Positions 7,823 through 16,462 of a stretch of 41,871 nucleotides of DNA are shown one piece after another. The DNA lies in the NCBI GenBank assembly GCA_900770275.1, contig CAAGJS010000234.1:1-41871 (forward strand). The letters run 5' to 3'. Origin of the DNA: Erysipelotrichaceae bacterium. GTDB lineage: Bacteria; Bacillota_I; Bacilli_A; Erysipelotrichales; Erysipelotrichaceae. The notes under the pieces are model-generated. The model ran no database searches. It saw only the letters and a list, made by a program, of their open reading frames with translations, and was not told where the DNA came from. The position numbers and the translations under genes were made by a program. Each line of letters opens with the position of its first letter. Within the stretch, counting starts at the first letter, position 1.

Positions 7823-8846
7823 CATACTCCTTCATCATTTTTTTCTTGAGCCTCTCAAAGGCATAGGGACTCATGCGGCTGTTCATCAGTTCCAGATCCC
7901 GGATCTTTTCGATGGGCCGGACTTTGGCATACTGCTGATACAGCGGACGGATCAGGGATCCATAGGCGCTGAGCTTGGTGCTGTAGGTACCAAGGTAGTC
8001 CATGGCAATTTCAAAATCTTCCCGGCTGCAGTTGAGCCGCGGCATCTGCTGCAGCATGTAGCGGAAGCTTTCATACATGCGGTAATAGAACATGTCCGGA
8101 ACGTTTTCGATATGTTCCGCCTGCGAAAGAATCGACTTGAAGACGAGGATTTCGCCATTCATCGCCGGAGCACTGACGTCACCCATCGAATTGCCCTTGC
8201 GGTTGATCAGATACTCGGCCAGGGGCTGATCGGTATAGATCAGCTTCTTCGCATTCAGCATCGACAGGTAAAACAGCATGTTGTCGGTATAGCCGACATG
8301 TTCCGGAAACGTGATGCCGCGGGCAATCTCGGTACGATACAGCTTGGCATGCGGACTTGGGTTGATGAACCAGAGACCATCCGACTCCGGATCATGGATA
8401 TCGTAGACCGTGTCCTTCTTAAGGGTCGTAAACTCCTTGTTGTAGGACGCATCGTATTCGCGGATATCGCTGTCTTCATAGATCAGCGTCTTGGCGCCGA
8501 CGGTAATATCGGCGTTGGACATCTTCGCCATGGACAGCAGCGTCTGCACCGCATTGGGCTCAAGGGTATCATCCGGGTCACAGACAAGGAAATACGGCGT
8601 CTTCGTTTCGCGGATCGCAATCTGAAGCACCGAACCATAACCGCCGTTCTTCTTCTTAATGCCCTTGATCTTATCCGGATAGGTTTTGCAGTACTGAGCG
8701 ATGATGGCGTCGCACCCATCGGGCGAACCATCGTTGACCGCCAGCACGACATAATCATCCGACGTCTGTTTCAAAAGAGATTCGAAGCATTTCTTCAAAT
8801 ACTTCTCAACGTTGTAAATCGGCACAATAATAGTTACCTGGGGCAT
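7797..8846 (-). CDS. GT2 family glycosyltransferase
   Basis: The 349-residue protein has GT2 landmarks: VTIIVPIYNVEKYLKKCFES, NDGSPDGCD and VCDPDDTLEPN as the DXD-type metal site. The usual NGGLSDARN segment is replaced by KNGGYGSVLQIAI, so it belongs to a different GT2 subgroup from its neighbours. It is probably a cytoplasmic enzyme that elongates the polysaccharide repeat unit. It starts 4 bases after the stop of the next glycosyltransferase gene upstream, so the two are likely translationally coupled. Donor and acceptor cannot be inferred. Confidence 0.87.
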   Translation of the reverse strand: MPQVTIIVPIYNVEKYLKKCFESLLKQTSDDYVVLAVNDGSPDGCDAIIAQYCKTYPDKIKGIKKKNGGYGSVLQIAIRETKTPYFLVCDPDDTLEPNAVQTLLSMAKMSNADITVGAKTLIYEDSDIREYDASYNKEFTTLKKDTVYDIHDPESDGLWFINPSPHAKLYRTEIARGITFPEHVGYTDNMLFYLSMLNAKKLIYTDQPLAEYLINRKGNSMGDVSAPAMNGEILVFKSILSQAEHIENVPDMFYYRMYESFRYMLQQMPRLNCSREDFEIAMDYLGTYSTKLSAYGSLIRPLYQQYAKVRPIEKIRDLELMNSRMSPYAFERLKKKMMKEYDENHKSGN

Positions 8847-8850
8847 AGAT

Positions 8851-9825
8851 TTATTCTCCCTTCCACTTCCATTTCAGATACAGCCGAAGGCGTGTCTCGC
8901 TGGTATAGATCCAGTCGCCCTTCTGGCGCGCAATCTTATATCTGCACTTGGGAAACTCGGGCCAGTGGCCATGGATAAACCAGAAACATACCTGCACAAA
9001 CTTCAGCGCCAGCGCATGGTCACTGGCATTTCTTGTTTTCCGAAGACACTCCAGAATGTTGACGCAGCCAAGAAACTTCAGCTCCTCATAATACTTCTCA
9101 TAGATGCCAAGACGCTGATAATCATCGAGGTTGATCTTTACCATGTCCAGGACATGGAACGTGCGGATATCAAAGGTCCCCGTAATATTGCCAGGACGAT
9201 CCTGGCGATAGTCATAGAGAACCTGATTCACGAACGCGACCTTCTTCGCCCTGGCAAGCAGGCGGTATGTCGTCCCCAGGTCTTCATAGAAATAGCCCCA
9301 GGGATATTCAATCCCATTGTCACGAAACAGTGACAGCCTGTACATCTTATTCCATGCCGCATTGGCAATGCTCGTCAGAAGCTTCGGATGATCGTTCAAA
9401 GAATAGGTTTCCTTGCCGGAAAAGACATTGCGGATCTCTTCCTTCGTCCCGTTTGACATATAGTACTGGGCATAGTCAAAGATAACCATGTCCGCACCCA
9501 TCTCCTTCAGCTTCGTGACACACGCTTCAAGAAGATCCGGCTCCACAAAATCATCCGAATCAATGAACTGAATATAGGTGCCCTGCGCAATTTTCATCCC
9601 GGCGTTGCGCGCATCCGAAAGGCCGCCATTGGTCTTGTGTATGACACGTACCCGCGGATCCTTTTCGGCATAGGCATCGATCATCGCTGGACACTGATCC
9701 GGACTGCCATCATCCACAAGAATCAATTCATAGTCCCGGAAGGTCTGTGCAAAGATCGACTGCACACACTGATCGAGATAGGCCTCCGCCTTATAGATTG
9801 GAACAACAATCGATACCTCAGGCAT
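8851..9825 (-). CDS. GT2 family glycosyltransferase
   Basis: A 324-residue GT2 enzyme with VSIVVPIYKAEAYLDQCVQS, DDGSPD, NGGLSDARNAG and IDSDDFVEPD. The C-terminal half lacks clear membrane segments and probably forms the acceptor-binding region. It resembles the enzyme at 5977 in layout, which suggests related duplicated functions. It overlaps the end of the flippase at 9818 by 8 bases, so the two are in one operon. It is expected to act at the cytoplasmic membrane face in building the surface glycan. Confidence 0.88.
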   Translation of the reverse strand: MPEVSIVVPIYKAEAYLDQCVQSIFAQTFRDYELILVDDGSPDQCPAMIDAYAEKDPRVRVIHKTNGGLSDARNAGMKIAQGTYIQFIDSDDFVEPDLLEACVTKLKEMGADMVIFDYAQYYMSNGTKEEIRNVFSGKETYSLNDHPKLLTSIANAAWNKMYRLSLFRDNGIEYPWGYFYEDLGTTYRLLARAKKVAFVNQVLYDYRQDRPGNITGTFDIRTFHVLDMVKINLDDYQRLGIYEKYYEELKFLGCVNILECLRKTRNASDHALALKFVQVCFWFIHGHWPEFPKCRYKIARQKGDWIYTSETRLRLYLKWKWKGE

Positions 9826-11260
9826 GACGATGATCCCTGACCTTTCCTAATACTGTCATCAGCACCGGCTCCCTGAAGATTAACAGCCACGCAAGATACA
9901 CGCCCATGCCGACCAGCACCTGCACCAGCGTCATCGTCGCCGATACTTCCAGAACATGGTTCAGACTGTTGACAATCACATACATCAGCAGCGATCCGCT
10001 GATATAGAGGGCATAGGACTTCTGACGGAAGTTGAGATGACTCTTCTTATAGACCAGAATCAGCTGAACACCGGTAACGGTCGCCTCCGCAATGATACTG
10101 CCAATGATGGCACCGGTCGCACCATGGCGCGGAATCATGATCATGTTGCAGATGAAGTTGATCACCGAACCCGAAACGATCGAAAGTGTATATTGATTGA
10201 ACATGCCGGTCGGAACCATGTACTGGATTCCGGTCACATTCGACATCGATATCAGAATGATGATCGGACAGCCCAGCCGCACCAGGTTCGCAATGATCGG
10301 ATACTCCGGCGTATACCAGGCGATGAAATTGGTCGCAATCGCCATCATGCCGAAGCACATCGGCCATGCCAGCAGATTGACGAACTTCATCGTCGAATTG
10401 ATCAGATGCTCCGCCTTCGCCTCGCCATCGCTGTCGTTATAGAAAACGTTAGTAACCCGCGGCATCGTCACGGTACCGATCGCCGTAATCAGAGACAGAA
10501 ACATCTTGATAATGTTCATGCTCGTCTTGTACAGCGTCACATGCTCTTCCGAATACAGTGCTCCGACCATCGTCGTATCCAGCATCGTATAGACCGAGAT
10601 CGCAATCGTCGGAATAAACAGCTGGAACGTTGCCTTGAAATGATGCCTGTACGCATCTTTCAGCGAAATCTTCGCGAAGGAAATGTACTGATGAAGCTGA
10701 ATGAACAGTACCGCCTGCCCGAACAGTTCCGAGCCCACATTGATCAGAATGTAGATCCAAAGATCCGACGGCGACTTTACGAGCAGAAAGATCAGCGCAA
10801 CCCCAAGGCATTTCACCAGAATATTGCGGATGCTCGCCTTCTTGAAGTCCTCTACCCCAAAGAAAAACCACGAGATATCCAGCGCACTGGCAATCATCGT
10901 CAGACCTGTCAGCTGATAGTAAAACACGTTCTCATGAACAAAGAGCGCAATCCACACATAAAATAACGCCATCGCAATGAGGACATTGCATACCTGCATC
11001 GTAAAGATTTCCCAGAATGCCGTCTGCAGACGATCTTTGTCGTTGCGCACCCTGGCAATCTCACGGTTACCATAGGTATTCACGCCGAGGACACCGAACA
11101 GAATAAACCAGTTCATGATCGAACCGGCGTAGTCATAGATGCCAAGCGTCTTCGTCCCGATATGGGAAAGCGTATACGGCACCAGGATGAACGGAAGAAT
11201 GATCCGGATCAGCTGGTACAGCGCGTTGTAAATGTAGTTTCTAAGTATTTTACGATCCAT
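9818..11260 (-). CDS. Wzx-type polysaccharide flippase
   Basis: This 480-residue polytopic protein starts RNYIYNALYQLIRIILPFIL and has about 12-14 hydrophobic helices, as in O-antigen and capsule flippases (Wzx/MATE superfamily). It would move undecaprenyl-linked repeat units to the outer face. It heads a sub-operon with two glycosyltransferases and the thioredoxin-like lipoprotein. An extended -10 promoter lies 26 bases upstream, and only a weak AGG precedes the ATG. It is the second flippase in this locus, and its sequence differs clearly from the one at 4403. The two may serve separate glycans. Confidence 0.88.
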   Translation of the reverse strand: MDRKILRNYIYNALYQLIRIILPFILVPYTLSHIGTKTLGIYDYAGSIMNWFILFGVLGVNTYGNREIARVRNDKDRLQTAFWEIFTMQVCNVLIAMALFYVWIALFVHENVFYYQLTGLTMIASALDISWFFFGVEDFKKASIRNILVKCLGVALIFLLVKSPSDLWIYILINVGSELFGQAVLFIQLHQYISFAKISLKDAYRHHFKATFQLFIPTIAISVYTMLDTTMVGALYSEEHVTLYKTSMNIIKMFLSLITAIGTVTMPRVTNVFYNDSDGEAKAEHLINSTMKFVNLLAWPMCFGMMAIATNFIAWYTPEYPIIANLVRLGCPIIILISMSNVTGIQYMVPTGMFNQYTLSIVSGSVINFICNMIMIPRHGATGAIIGSIIAEATVTGVQLILVYKKSHLNFRQKSYALYISGSLLMYVIVNSLNHVLEVSATMTLVQVLVGMGVYLAWLLIFREPVLMTVLGKVRDHRHA

Positions 11261-11285
11261 ATATGCCTGTCAGCAGATTCCATGC

Positions 11286-11294
11286 ATTATAACA
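11286..11294 (-). promoter_or_regulatory. Extended -10 promoter for flippase sub-operon
   Basis: TGTTATAAT on the minus strand is a perfect extended -10. There is no good -35 at the expected distance. A start near 11279 would give a leader of about 19 bases before ATG at 11260. Confidence 0.55.
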
Positions 11295-11298
11295 GAAA

Positions 11299-11332
11299 AG
11301 ACACAGGCGCCATCCGCCCATGGCCGATGGCG
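11299..11332 (-). terminator. Weak terminator-like hairpin after epimerase gene
   Basis: A 7-bp stem CGCCATC/GATGGCG (11308-11314 with 11326-11332) lies just after the epimerase stop. On the minus strand it is followed by CTGTGTCTTTTCTG, a poor U-tract. It may attenuate transcription between the rfbA-epimerase pair and the flippase sub-operon and not fully end it. Confidence 0.4.
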
Positions 11333-11341
11333 AAGGAAGGG

Positions 11342-12238
11342 TCACTGAATACCAAGTTCATGCCGGATCCGTTCATCTTCCCTCTTCATGCCCTCTTCCA
11401 TCGTTATGGAAGAATGAATGCCTGTAATCCCCTCCAGCTTCGAAACATCCAGCACAATGTCCTGCACCATGGGCACCTGTGCCAGCAGGTGTTCAATCCG
11501 CAGCTTTCTCCCCGTGATCTTCTCGCAAAGATCAATGACACACTGCAGACTCGTGCCTGTTCCCGAACCAACGTTAACCGTCGTATTGGACACATCCAGC
11601 TCCAGCAATCTTCTTAACTGTGTCCCAAAGTCCGAAATATAGATATAGTCACGGATGCTGTCCGGATTCACCATCAGAGGAAACGACTCGTCGAGATATG
11701 CCTTGCGCAGCACAATCGGAATCACTCCCTGCCGCTTATTGGGCAATTGATACCCACCATAAGGATTGGAAAGACGAAGAATCAGATAATCCAGCCCGCT
11801 TTCCTTCAGTTCCTTTTCTATCCGCACCTTACTGCGCGCATACAGGGTTGCAGGCTCCAGGGGATCCGTTTCCTTACGAGGCAGAGAATGACTGCCATAA
11901 ACTGTTCCCCCGGAAGAGAAGAAAACAAACCGCCTCACCCCGCCTTTTTTCAGCACATCAAACAAAGCATGGTATTTTTCCGCCAGAAGATCGAGTGCCA
12001 GCGCCTCATTTTCGGAGCGATCACTGTTGGCTACCAGTGCGACCGTATCAATCACAACCGCATCGCGCACATCCATGTCCTTCATCGCATCCGGATCAAA
12101 GACATTCACAAGCCTGAAACGATCAATTCTTGAAACATAGGGAGAATCAATGCCCCACATCTCCGTATCAAATTCACTCTTCAGCAGCTGAAACAGATTG
12201 GAGCCAAGATACCCGCAGCCAAGAAAAATAACCCGCAT
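11342..12238 (-). CDS. NAD-dependent sugar epimerase/dehydratase (extended SDR)
   Basis: The 298-residue protein has an N-terminal Rossmann motif (FLGCGYLGSN) and a catalytic-type Tyr-x-x-x-Lys in LYARSKVRIEKEL, with FFSSGGTVYG supplying the upstream Ser/Thr. These match the UDP-glucose 4-epimerase-like extended SDR family, which epimerises or dehydrates nucleotide sugars. It follows rfbA directly: the rfbA stop and this ATG overlap as TGATG, with a GTG start 3 bases earlier as an alternative. The exact sugar is unknown. Pairing with a nucleotidyltransferase suggests it modifies an NDP-hexose for the glycan. Confidence 0.82.
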   Translation of the reverse strand: MRVIFLGCGYLGSNLFQLLKSEFDTEMWGIDSPYVSRIDRFRLVNVFDPDAMKDMDVRDAVVIDTVALVANSDRSENEALALDLLAEKYHALFDVLKKGGVRRFVFFSSGGTVYGSHSLPRKETDPLEPATLYARSKVRIEKELKESGLDYLILRLSNPYGGYQLPNKRQGVIPIVLRKAYLDESFPLMVNPDSIRDYIYISDFGTQLRRLLELDVSNTTVNVGSGTGTSLQCVIDLCEKITGRKLRIEHLLAQVPMVQDIVLDVSKLEGITGIHSSITMEEGMKREDERIRHELGIQ

Positions 12239-13158
12239 CACGCATTTTCCTCTTTGCTGGCGGGATGGAACGTCGTCTTCACGCGACCGGAGGCGATGGT
12301 TCTTAAATGCGTACCATAGGGCGACTTGCCATAGGCGTTGGCAGCCGCAAGCAGCTGACTCTCATCAATCCAGCCATTGTAATAGGCAATTTCCTCCGGC
12401 ACCGAAATGCGGATTCCCTGCACCTGCTCAACCATGCGCACATAATCACTCGCCTGCGCAAGTGACTCAATCGTTCCGGTATCGAGCCACGCAAAGCCAC
12501 GGCCGAATAACGTAATGTCCAGCTGATTCTGCGCAAGGTAGACCTTGTTAAGATCCGTGATCTCATATTCACCGCGCGCAGAAGGCTTCAATTGTTTCGC
12601 ATACTCCACAACCCGATTGTCATAGAAGTAAAGCCCGACAACCGCATAGTTGGATTTCGGGTTCTTCGGCTTCTCCTCAAGAGAAATGACATGTCCGTTT
12701 TCATCAAACTCGGCAACGCCAAAGCGCTCCGGATCATTGACATACTGACCGAAGATCTGTGCCCGACCGCTTGTTTCGGTATGATGTACCGCTTCCCTGA
12801 GCATGGTCGAGAACTTATTGCCATAGAAAATATTATCTCCAAGGATCAGACATACCGGATCCTTGCCGATAAACTTTTCTCCCAGCACGAACGCCTGTGC
12901 AAGGCCGTTCGGCGTTTCCTGCACCTGATAGGAAAACTGAACGCCGAACTGACTGCCATCCCCCAGCAGGCGCTCAAAATTCGGAAGATCGTGCGGCGTC
13001 GAAATAATCAGTATTTCCCGGATCCCCGCCAGCATCAATGTGCTCAGCGGATAATAGATCATCGGCTTATCGTAAATCGGAAGAAGCTGCTTACTGGTCA
13101 CCCGGGTCAAAGGGTACAGACGCGTACCGCTGCCACCGGCAAGAATAATTCCCTTCAT
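12238..13158 (-). CDS. rfbA: Glucose-1-phosphate thymidylyltransferase
   Basis: The protein of 306 residues begins MKGIILAGGSGTRLYPLT, the signature of sugar nucleotidyltransferases, and continues with SKQLLPIYDKPMIYYPLSTL, typical of RfbA/RmlA. It should form dTDP-glucose from dTTP and glucose-1-phosphate. The ATG at 13158 follows AGGAG with 7 bases spacing; an in-frame upstream extension to 13323 is rejected because it is unlike the family and overlaps the divergent comG control region. No rfbB, rfbC or rfbD is in the window, so dTDP-rhamnose genes, if present, are elsewhere. It is the first gene of the polysaccharide locus. Confidence 0.93.
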   Translation of the reverse strand: MKGIILAGGSGTRLYPLTRVTSKQLLPIYDKPMIYYPLSTLMLAGIREILIISTPHDLPNFERLLGDGSQFGVQFSYQVQETPNGLAQAFVLGEKFIGKDPVCLILGDNIFYGNKFSTMLREAVHHTETSGRAQIFGQYVNDPERFGVAEFDENGHVISLEEKPKNPKSNYAVVGLYFYDNRVVEYAKQLKPSARGEYEITDLNKVYLAQNQLDITLFGRGFAWLDTGTIESLAQASDYVRMVEQVQGIRISVPEEIAYYNGWIDESQLLAAANAYGKSPYGTHLRTIASGRVKTTFHPASKEENA

Positions 13159-13264
13159 ATCTATTCTCCTGAAAACCTTTTCTATTCTACCATCAACACT
13201 GTTTTTGAAAATAATTTCGGGAATACAGGCTTCCGGGGGATAAGAAAGAGTGAAAGGAGGTCCC

Positions 13265-14248
13265 ATGGAAGAACTGCTGCAGCGCCTGCTGAACATTGCC
13301 CTTCGCAACAAGGCCACCGACATCCATCTCAGCCTGCAGGACGATGAACAGCTGCTTGTCGAAATGCGGGTGGACGGCCGCCTGCGAACCCTGCGGAACC
13401 AGGACTATGACGCATCGTTTTTCCGCTATCTCATGTTCCGGTCCAATCTTGATCTCTCCCTTGCCCGCAAGCCCCAGACCGGATCCTTTGAAACAGAAAT
13501 CGACGGCGAAACCATTGCCCTGCGCTTCGCCATCGTCACCGGCTGGCATATGACGTGCGGCGTCCTGCGCATCCTGAATCAGACCGGAAAGCTCAGAATA
13601 ACGGATCTCACCCATCAGACCGACACGGTCGAATGGCTCTCTTCCATCTGTCACACGCGCAGCGGCCTCTTTGTCTTCAGCGGCCCCACCGGATCCGGAA
13701 AGACAACAACGGTCTATACCCTGCTCAATCAGGTCAAGGGAAAGAAGATCTATACCCTGGAAGATCCGGTTGAAGTCTACAGCGACCGCTACGTACAGAT
13801 GGCCGTCAACGAAAAGGCCGGCTTCACCTTCGCCGCCGGCATACGACAGCTGCTGCGCCACGATCCGGACATCATCATGATCGGCGAAATCCGGGATGAA
13901 GAAGCCGCCGCCATGGCCATCCGCTGCGCTTTGACCGGCCACCTGGTCATTACAACGCTGCACTCCTTCAGCTGCACCGGAGCGATCCAGCGTCTCAACG
14001 ATCTTGGCGTTAGTGAAAAACAGATGGAAGACGTACTCTGCGGCATCAGCTGTCAGCGCCTCTACACCAACGCAAGCCGCCATCGCTTCAGCATCTATGC
14101 CCACATGAACCGAAAGGAGGTAAAGCACTATTTCCAACACGGCACCCCGCCTGCTTCATTCATCTCTCTTGAGCAGGCAATTACATCGGCCATGGAAGCC
14201 GGAATTATTACCAGAGAACAGGCAAAGGAAGACCTTCTCGGACTTTGA
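13265..14248 (+). CDS. comGA: ComGA-like type II/IV secretion ATPase
   Basis: This 327-residue GspE/PilB-type ATPase powers assembly of the competence pseudopilus. It has Walker A GPTGSGKTT (140-148), the Asp-box TLEDPVE (164-170), Walker B IIMIGEIRDE (about 203-212) and the His-box GHLVITTLHS. The N-terminal domain is short, and no zinc-binding tetracysteine is seen, as in ComGA of Gram-positives. The ATG at 13265 follows AAAGGAGGT; a GTG five codons earlier lies upstream of that site. It is the first gene of a seven-gene operon and is divergent from rfbA with 106 bases between them. Confidence 0.92.
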   Translation: MEELLQRLLNIALRNKATDIHLSLQDDEQLLVEMRVDGRLRTLRNQDYDASFFRYLMFRSNLDLSLARKPQTGSFETEIDGETIALRFAIVTGWHMTCGVLRILNQTGKLRITDLTHQTDTVEWLSSICHTRSGLFVFSGPTGSGKTTTVYTLLNQVKGKKIYTLEDPVEVYSDRYVQMAVNEKAGFTFAAGIRQLLRHDPDIIMIGEIRDEEAAAMAIRCALTGHLVITTLHSFSCTGAIQRLNDLGVSEKQMEDVLCGISCQRLYTNASRHRFSIYAHMNRKEVKHYFQHGTPPASFISLEQAITSAMEAGIITREQAKEDLLGL

Positions 14249-15206
14249 TCTGACGAGCATCGCCATCCTTCTGGAGGCAGGGTTTACCATCGAGGAAACG
14301 CTGCCGATGATTGAGTCAAAGAAGAACAAGGACCTCATCCATAATCTTCTCACCTGTTTCGATGCCGGAGAGAAGGCGGCTGACTGCTTTCCCGCCTTCT
14401 GCCCGTCTTCCTGGCGCAGTTACCTGGAAGGCTTTCTTGCCAGCACCGATTTTTCCAAGGCCTTCTTTCTGACCCGGCGCCTGCAGGAAACCAGGGAACG
14501 TCTGCAGAAAAAATGCCGCAGCCAGCTGTTCTACCCCTGTCTTCTGCTTGTTCTGTCGCTGTTTGGAACCATTCTCTTCAGCCGCTTCGTCTTTCCCGCC
14601 ATGATTCAGATGGCGGCAGGCTTTGATGCGGACACCGCCGGGCTGATCGTTCTTCAGAACTTTCTGGAGATCTTTGCGACCGGACTCATTCTGGTGGTGA
14701 TGGCTGGAATGATCATTGCCCTCTATGCACTGGCACCGGCACATATCACTGATACCTATCAGCGGGTGGACCGCCTTCTTCCAAACAACCTCTGGTGTGC
14801 CTATACGAGCATCGACTTCGGCCGCTTCCTGTTGGAAACGATCCGTACCGGCATGCCCACGGCACGCTCACTGACGATGCTGGAACAGTTTACGGCCTCG
14901 CCATTGATCGCCTGGCTTGCCCATAACGTCAATCTGTCCTTAAAACAGGGAACCCCGTTCACCGATGCCATCTGTCAGCCTGGTCTTGATCCGCTGCTGC
15001 CAAGGTTTCTGAGGCTTGCCATCTATGCCAGCTCTCCTGTTGAAATGCTGGAACAGTATCAGACCATGGCACAGGCACGCTATGAAGCACGCATCAAGGC
15101 TCTGACCCAGCTGGTTCAGGCCATCGCCTACGCAGGCATCGGCCTGCTGATTGTACTGATCTATCAGGTGCTGCTGATGCCGGTCAATATCCTTGGTTCC
15201 CTGTGA
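14169..15206 (+). CDS. comGB: ComGB-like pilus inner-membrane platform protein
   Basis: A type II secretion F-domain protein of up to 345 residues, with three main hydrophobic stretches (near 119-145, 162-195 and 318-345) and the motif IAILLEAGFTIEETLPMI near the N terminus. It anchors ComGA and the growing pseudopilus in the membrane. The start is uncertain: TTG at 14169 is the first possible codon and overlaps comGA by 80 bases, with no clear Shine-Dalgarno site. The next ATG would remove conserved residues. Translation may depend on coupling to comGA. The position between ComGA and ComGC supports the call. Confidence 0.85.
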   Translation: MSRQLHRPWKPELLPENRQRKTFSDFDLTSIAILLEAGFTIEETLPMIESKKNKDLIHNLLTCFDAGEKAADCFPAFCPSSWRSYLEGFLASTDFSKAFFLTRRLQETRERLQKKCRSQLFYPCLLLVLSLFGTILFSRFVFPAMIQMAAGFDADTAGLIVLQNFLEIFATGLILVVMAGMIIALYALAPAHITDTYQRVDRLLPNNLWCAYTSIDFGRFLLETIRTGMPTARSLTMLEQFTASPLIAWLAHNVNLSLKQGTPFTDAICQPGLDPLLPRFLRLAIYASSPVEMLEQYQTMAQARYEARIKALTQLVQAIAYAGIGLLIVLIYQVLLMPVNILGSL

Positions 15207-15264
15207 AAGCAGAAAACAAAAGAACGTAAGAAATGCCTAAACACAGAAAGGAGTATCCCTATCA

Positions 15265-15594
15265 ATGACAGATTTCACAACATTCAAACGGAAAACCATG
15301 CAGGCAGACGGCTTCACTCTGCTCGAAATGCTCATTGTCGTTACGATCCTCGCCATCCTTTTTCTGCTTACGGTTCCCAATATCCAGAAAACCATTGGCA
15401 TCGTAGACAAAAAAGGATGCGACGCTCTGCTCAAAACCGTCGACGCCGCAATCATCCAGTATCGCCTCGATACGGACCAGTCACCTTCGGATACAGGTAC
15501 GCTGGTTGCGGCAGGACTGCTTCGTGAAGAACAGACGCATTGCGACGATGGCCGCTCCATCGGCATCCAGAATGGACAGGCATATGCATACTGA
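15265..15594 (+). CDS. comGC: ComGC-like major pseudopilin
   Basis: The 109-residue protein has a type III (prepilin) signal: a short charged leader ending ADG, then FTLLEMLIVVTILAILFLL with Glu at position 5 after the expected Gly-Phe cut. Two cysteines (KKGC and QTHC) lie in the globular domain. It is the likely main subunit of the competence pseudopilus or transformation pilus, processed by a PilD/ComC peptidase not found here. AAAGGAG lies 11 bases before ATG. A 58-base gap separates it from comGB, the only real gap in the operon. Confidence 0.9.
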   Translation: MTDFTTFKRKTMQADGFTLLEMLIVVTILAILFLLTVPNIQKTIGIVDKKGCDALLKTVDAAIIQYRLDTDQSPSDTGTLVAAGLLREEQTHCDDGRSIGIQNGQAYAY

Positions 15595-15883
15595 AAAAGG
15601 CTTCACGTTTCTCGAAATGGTGATCGCAATCGCCATCTGTTCCCTGTTAACGTCTCTGTCCCTGCCTCTGCTTCAGATGAAGAGAGAAGAATACCACCGC
15701 TTTCCCGAACACTTCCTCTTTCTGCAGAGTGAAGCTCTGCGTACCGGGGAGATGCAGAGTCTCGATCAGGGGCAGTACTTCAACAGCCGCGGAAATATCA
15801 ACCAGGCAGGGACACTGTTCTTTGATACACAGCGCATCATCGTTGAACTTGGCTTCGGCCGTCTCGTCTTTCCCGATGAATGA
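15584..15883 (+). CDS. comGD: ComGD-like minor pseudopilin
   Basis: From ATG 15584 the product is 99 residues: a very short leader (MHTEKG) and FTFLEMVIAIAICSLLTSL with Glu5, a canonical prepilin N terminus. The rest is a small globular domain rich in aromatic and acidic residues. It overlaps the comGC stop by 11 bases, with only a weak ACAGG upstream, so translation is probably coupled. An in-frame ATG at 15572 is possible but gives a longer leader. Position as the second pilin gene matches ComGD. Confidence 0.82.
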   Translation: MHTEKGFTFLEMVIAIAICSLLTSLSLPLLQMKREEYHRFPEHFLFLQSEALRTGEMQSLDQGQYFNSRGNINQAGTLFFDTQRIIVELGFGRLVFPDE

Positions 15884-16106
15884 TCAGGGTTTTCTGCTGG
15901 CAGACGCATTGACGCTGATCGCCGCATGTCTTGCCTCGGCGATGATCATCGTCGGCCTTTCGACTGCGGCCTTCAATGACAGACGGATACGAATGCAGAC
16001 CAATGATCAGATCGAAACCGAATACCGCTCTCACCTCAGGGAGATCGAACCATGCAAGCTCTGCACAAACCAGCCAACAACGGATTCATCCTCGAACAGT
16101 TTCTGA
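15876..16106 (+). CDS. ComGE-like minor pseudopilin
   Basis: This 76-residue protein starts at ATGAATGA, overlapping the comGD stop by 8 bases. The N terminus MNDQG then FLLADALTLIAACLASAMI is a prepilin-like segment with Asp in place of Glu at position 5. The C terminus is hydrophilic and ends with a Ser/Asn-rich tail with CKLC. Order in the operon and the hydrophobic helix support a ComGE-type minor pilin, although sequence alone would not distinguish it. Confidence 0.65.
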   Translation: MNDQGFLLADALTLIAACLASAMIIVGLSTAAFNDRRIRMQTNDQIETEYRSHLREIEPCKLCTNQPTTDSSSNSF

Positions 16107-16462
16107 TTGCCCTGCTCATCCTGTGTGCAGTACTGCCGGTTTTTCTTACCCAGCTGCGGGTGATCATGAATCTGTATGTTCGCCCGCTGGACCTTCAGGA
16201 TGCCATCGCCATCGCCCAGCTGCGCCATGTCTTCAATATCGCGGAAGATATCACCCCTGCCGGTGACACCCTTTCCTTCTCCTATCGCAAAGAACAACGT
16301 CTGCTGCGGATGAGCGGCGAAAACCTGATCCTCACTCCTGGCACCCAGTACATTCTTACAAAAATTGAGGAGGTATCCTTTGCAAGTGAAGATAACACAG
16401 TCATCCTCTGCTGGACACGCAGCGAGAAAGAGACCTGCGCCGCCCTCGGCGTCATGGAATAA
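16052..16462 (+). CDS. comGF: ComGF-like minor pseudopilin
   Basis: The 136-residue protein has a prepilin-like N terminus: leader MQALHKPANNG followed by FILEQFLIALLILCAVLPVF, though Glu is at position 4. The globular part includes SYRKEQRLLRMSGENL and PGTQYILTKIEEVSF, a layout typical of ComGF. It overlaps the preceding gene by 55 bases and has no strong ribosome binding site, pointing to coupled translation. It is the fourth pilin-like gene in the operon. Confidence 0.75.
   Translation: MQALHKPANNGFILEQFLIALLILCAVLPVFLTQLRVIMNLYVRPLDLQDAIAIAQLRHVFNIAEDITPAGDTLSFSYRKEQRLLRMSGENLILTPGTQYILTKIEEVSFASEDNTVILCWTRSEKETCAALGVME

Noticed and set aside
12238..13323. rfbA with a 55-residue N-terminal extension
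   Set aside because: Family proteins start MKGIILAGG; ATG 13158 has a proper AGGAG and the extension covers the divergent comGA start region.
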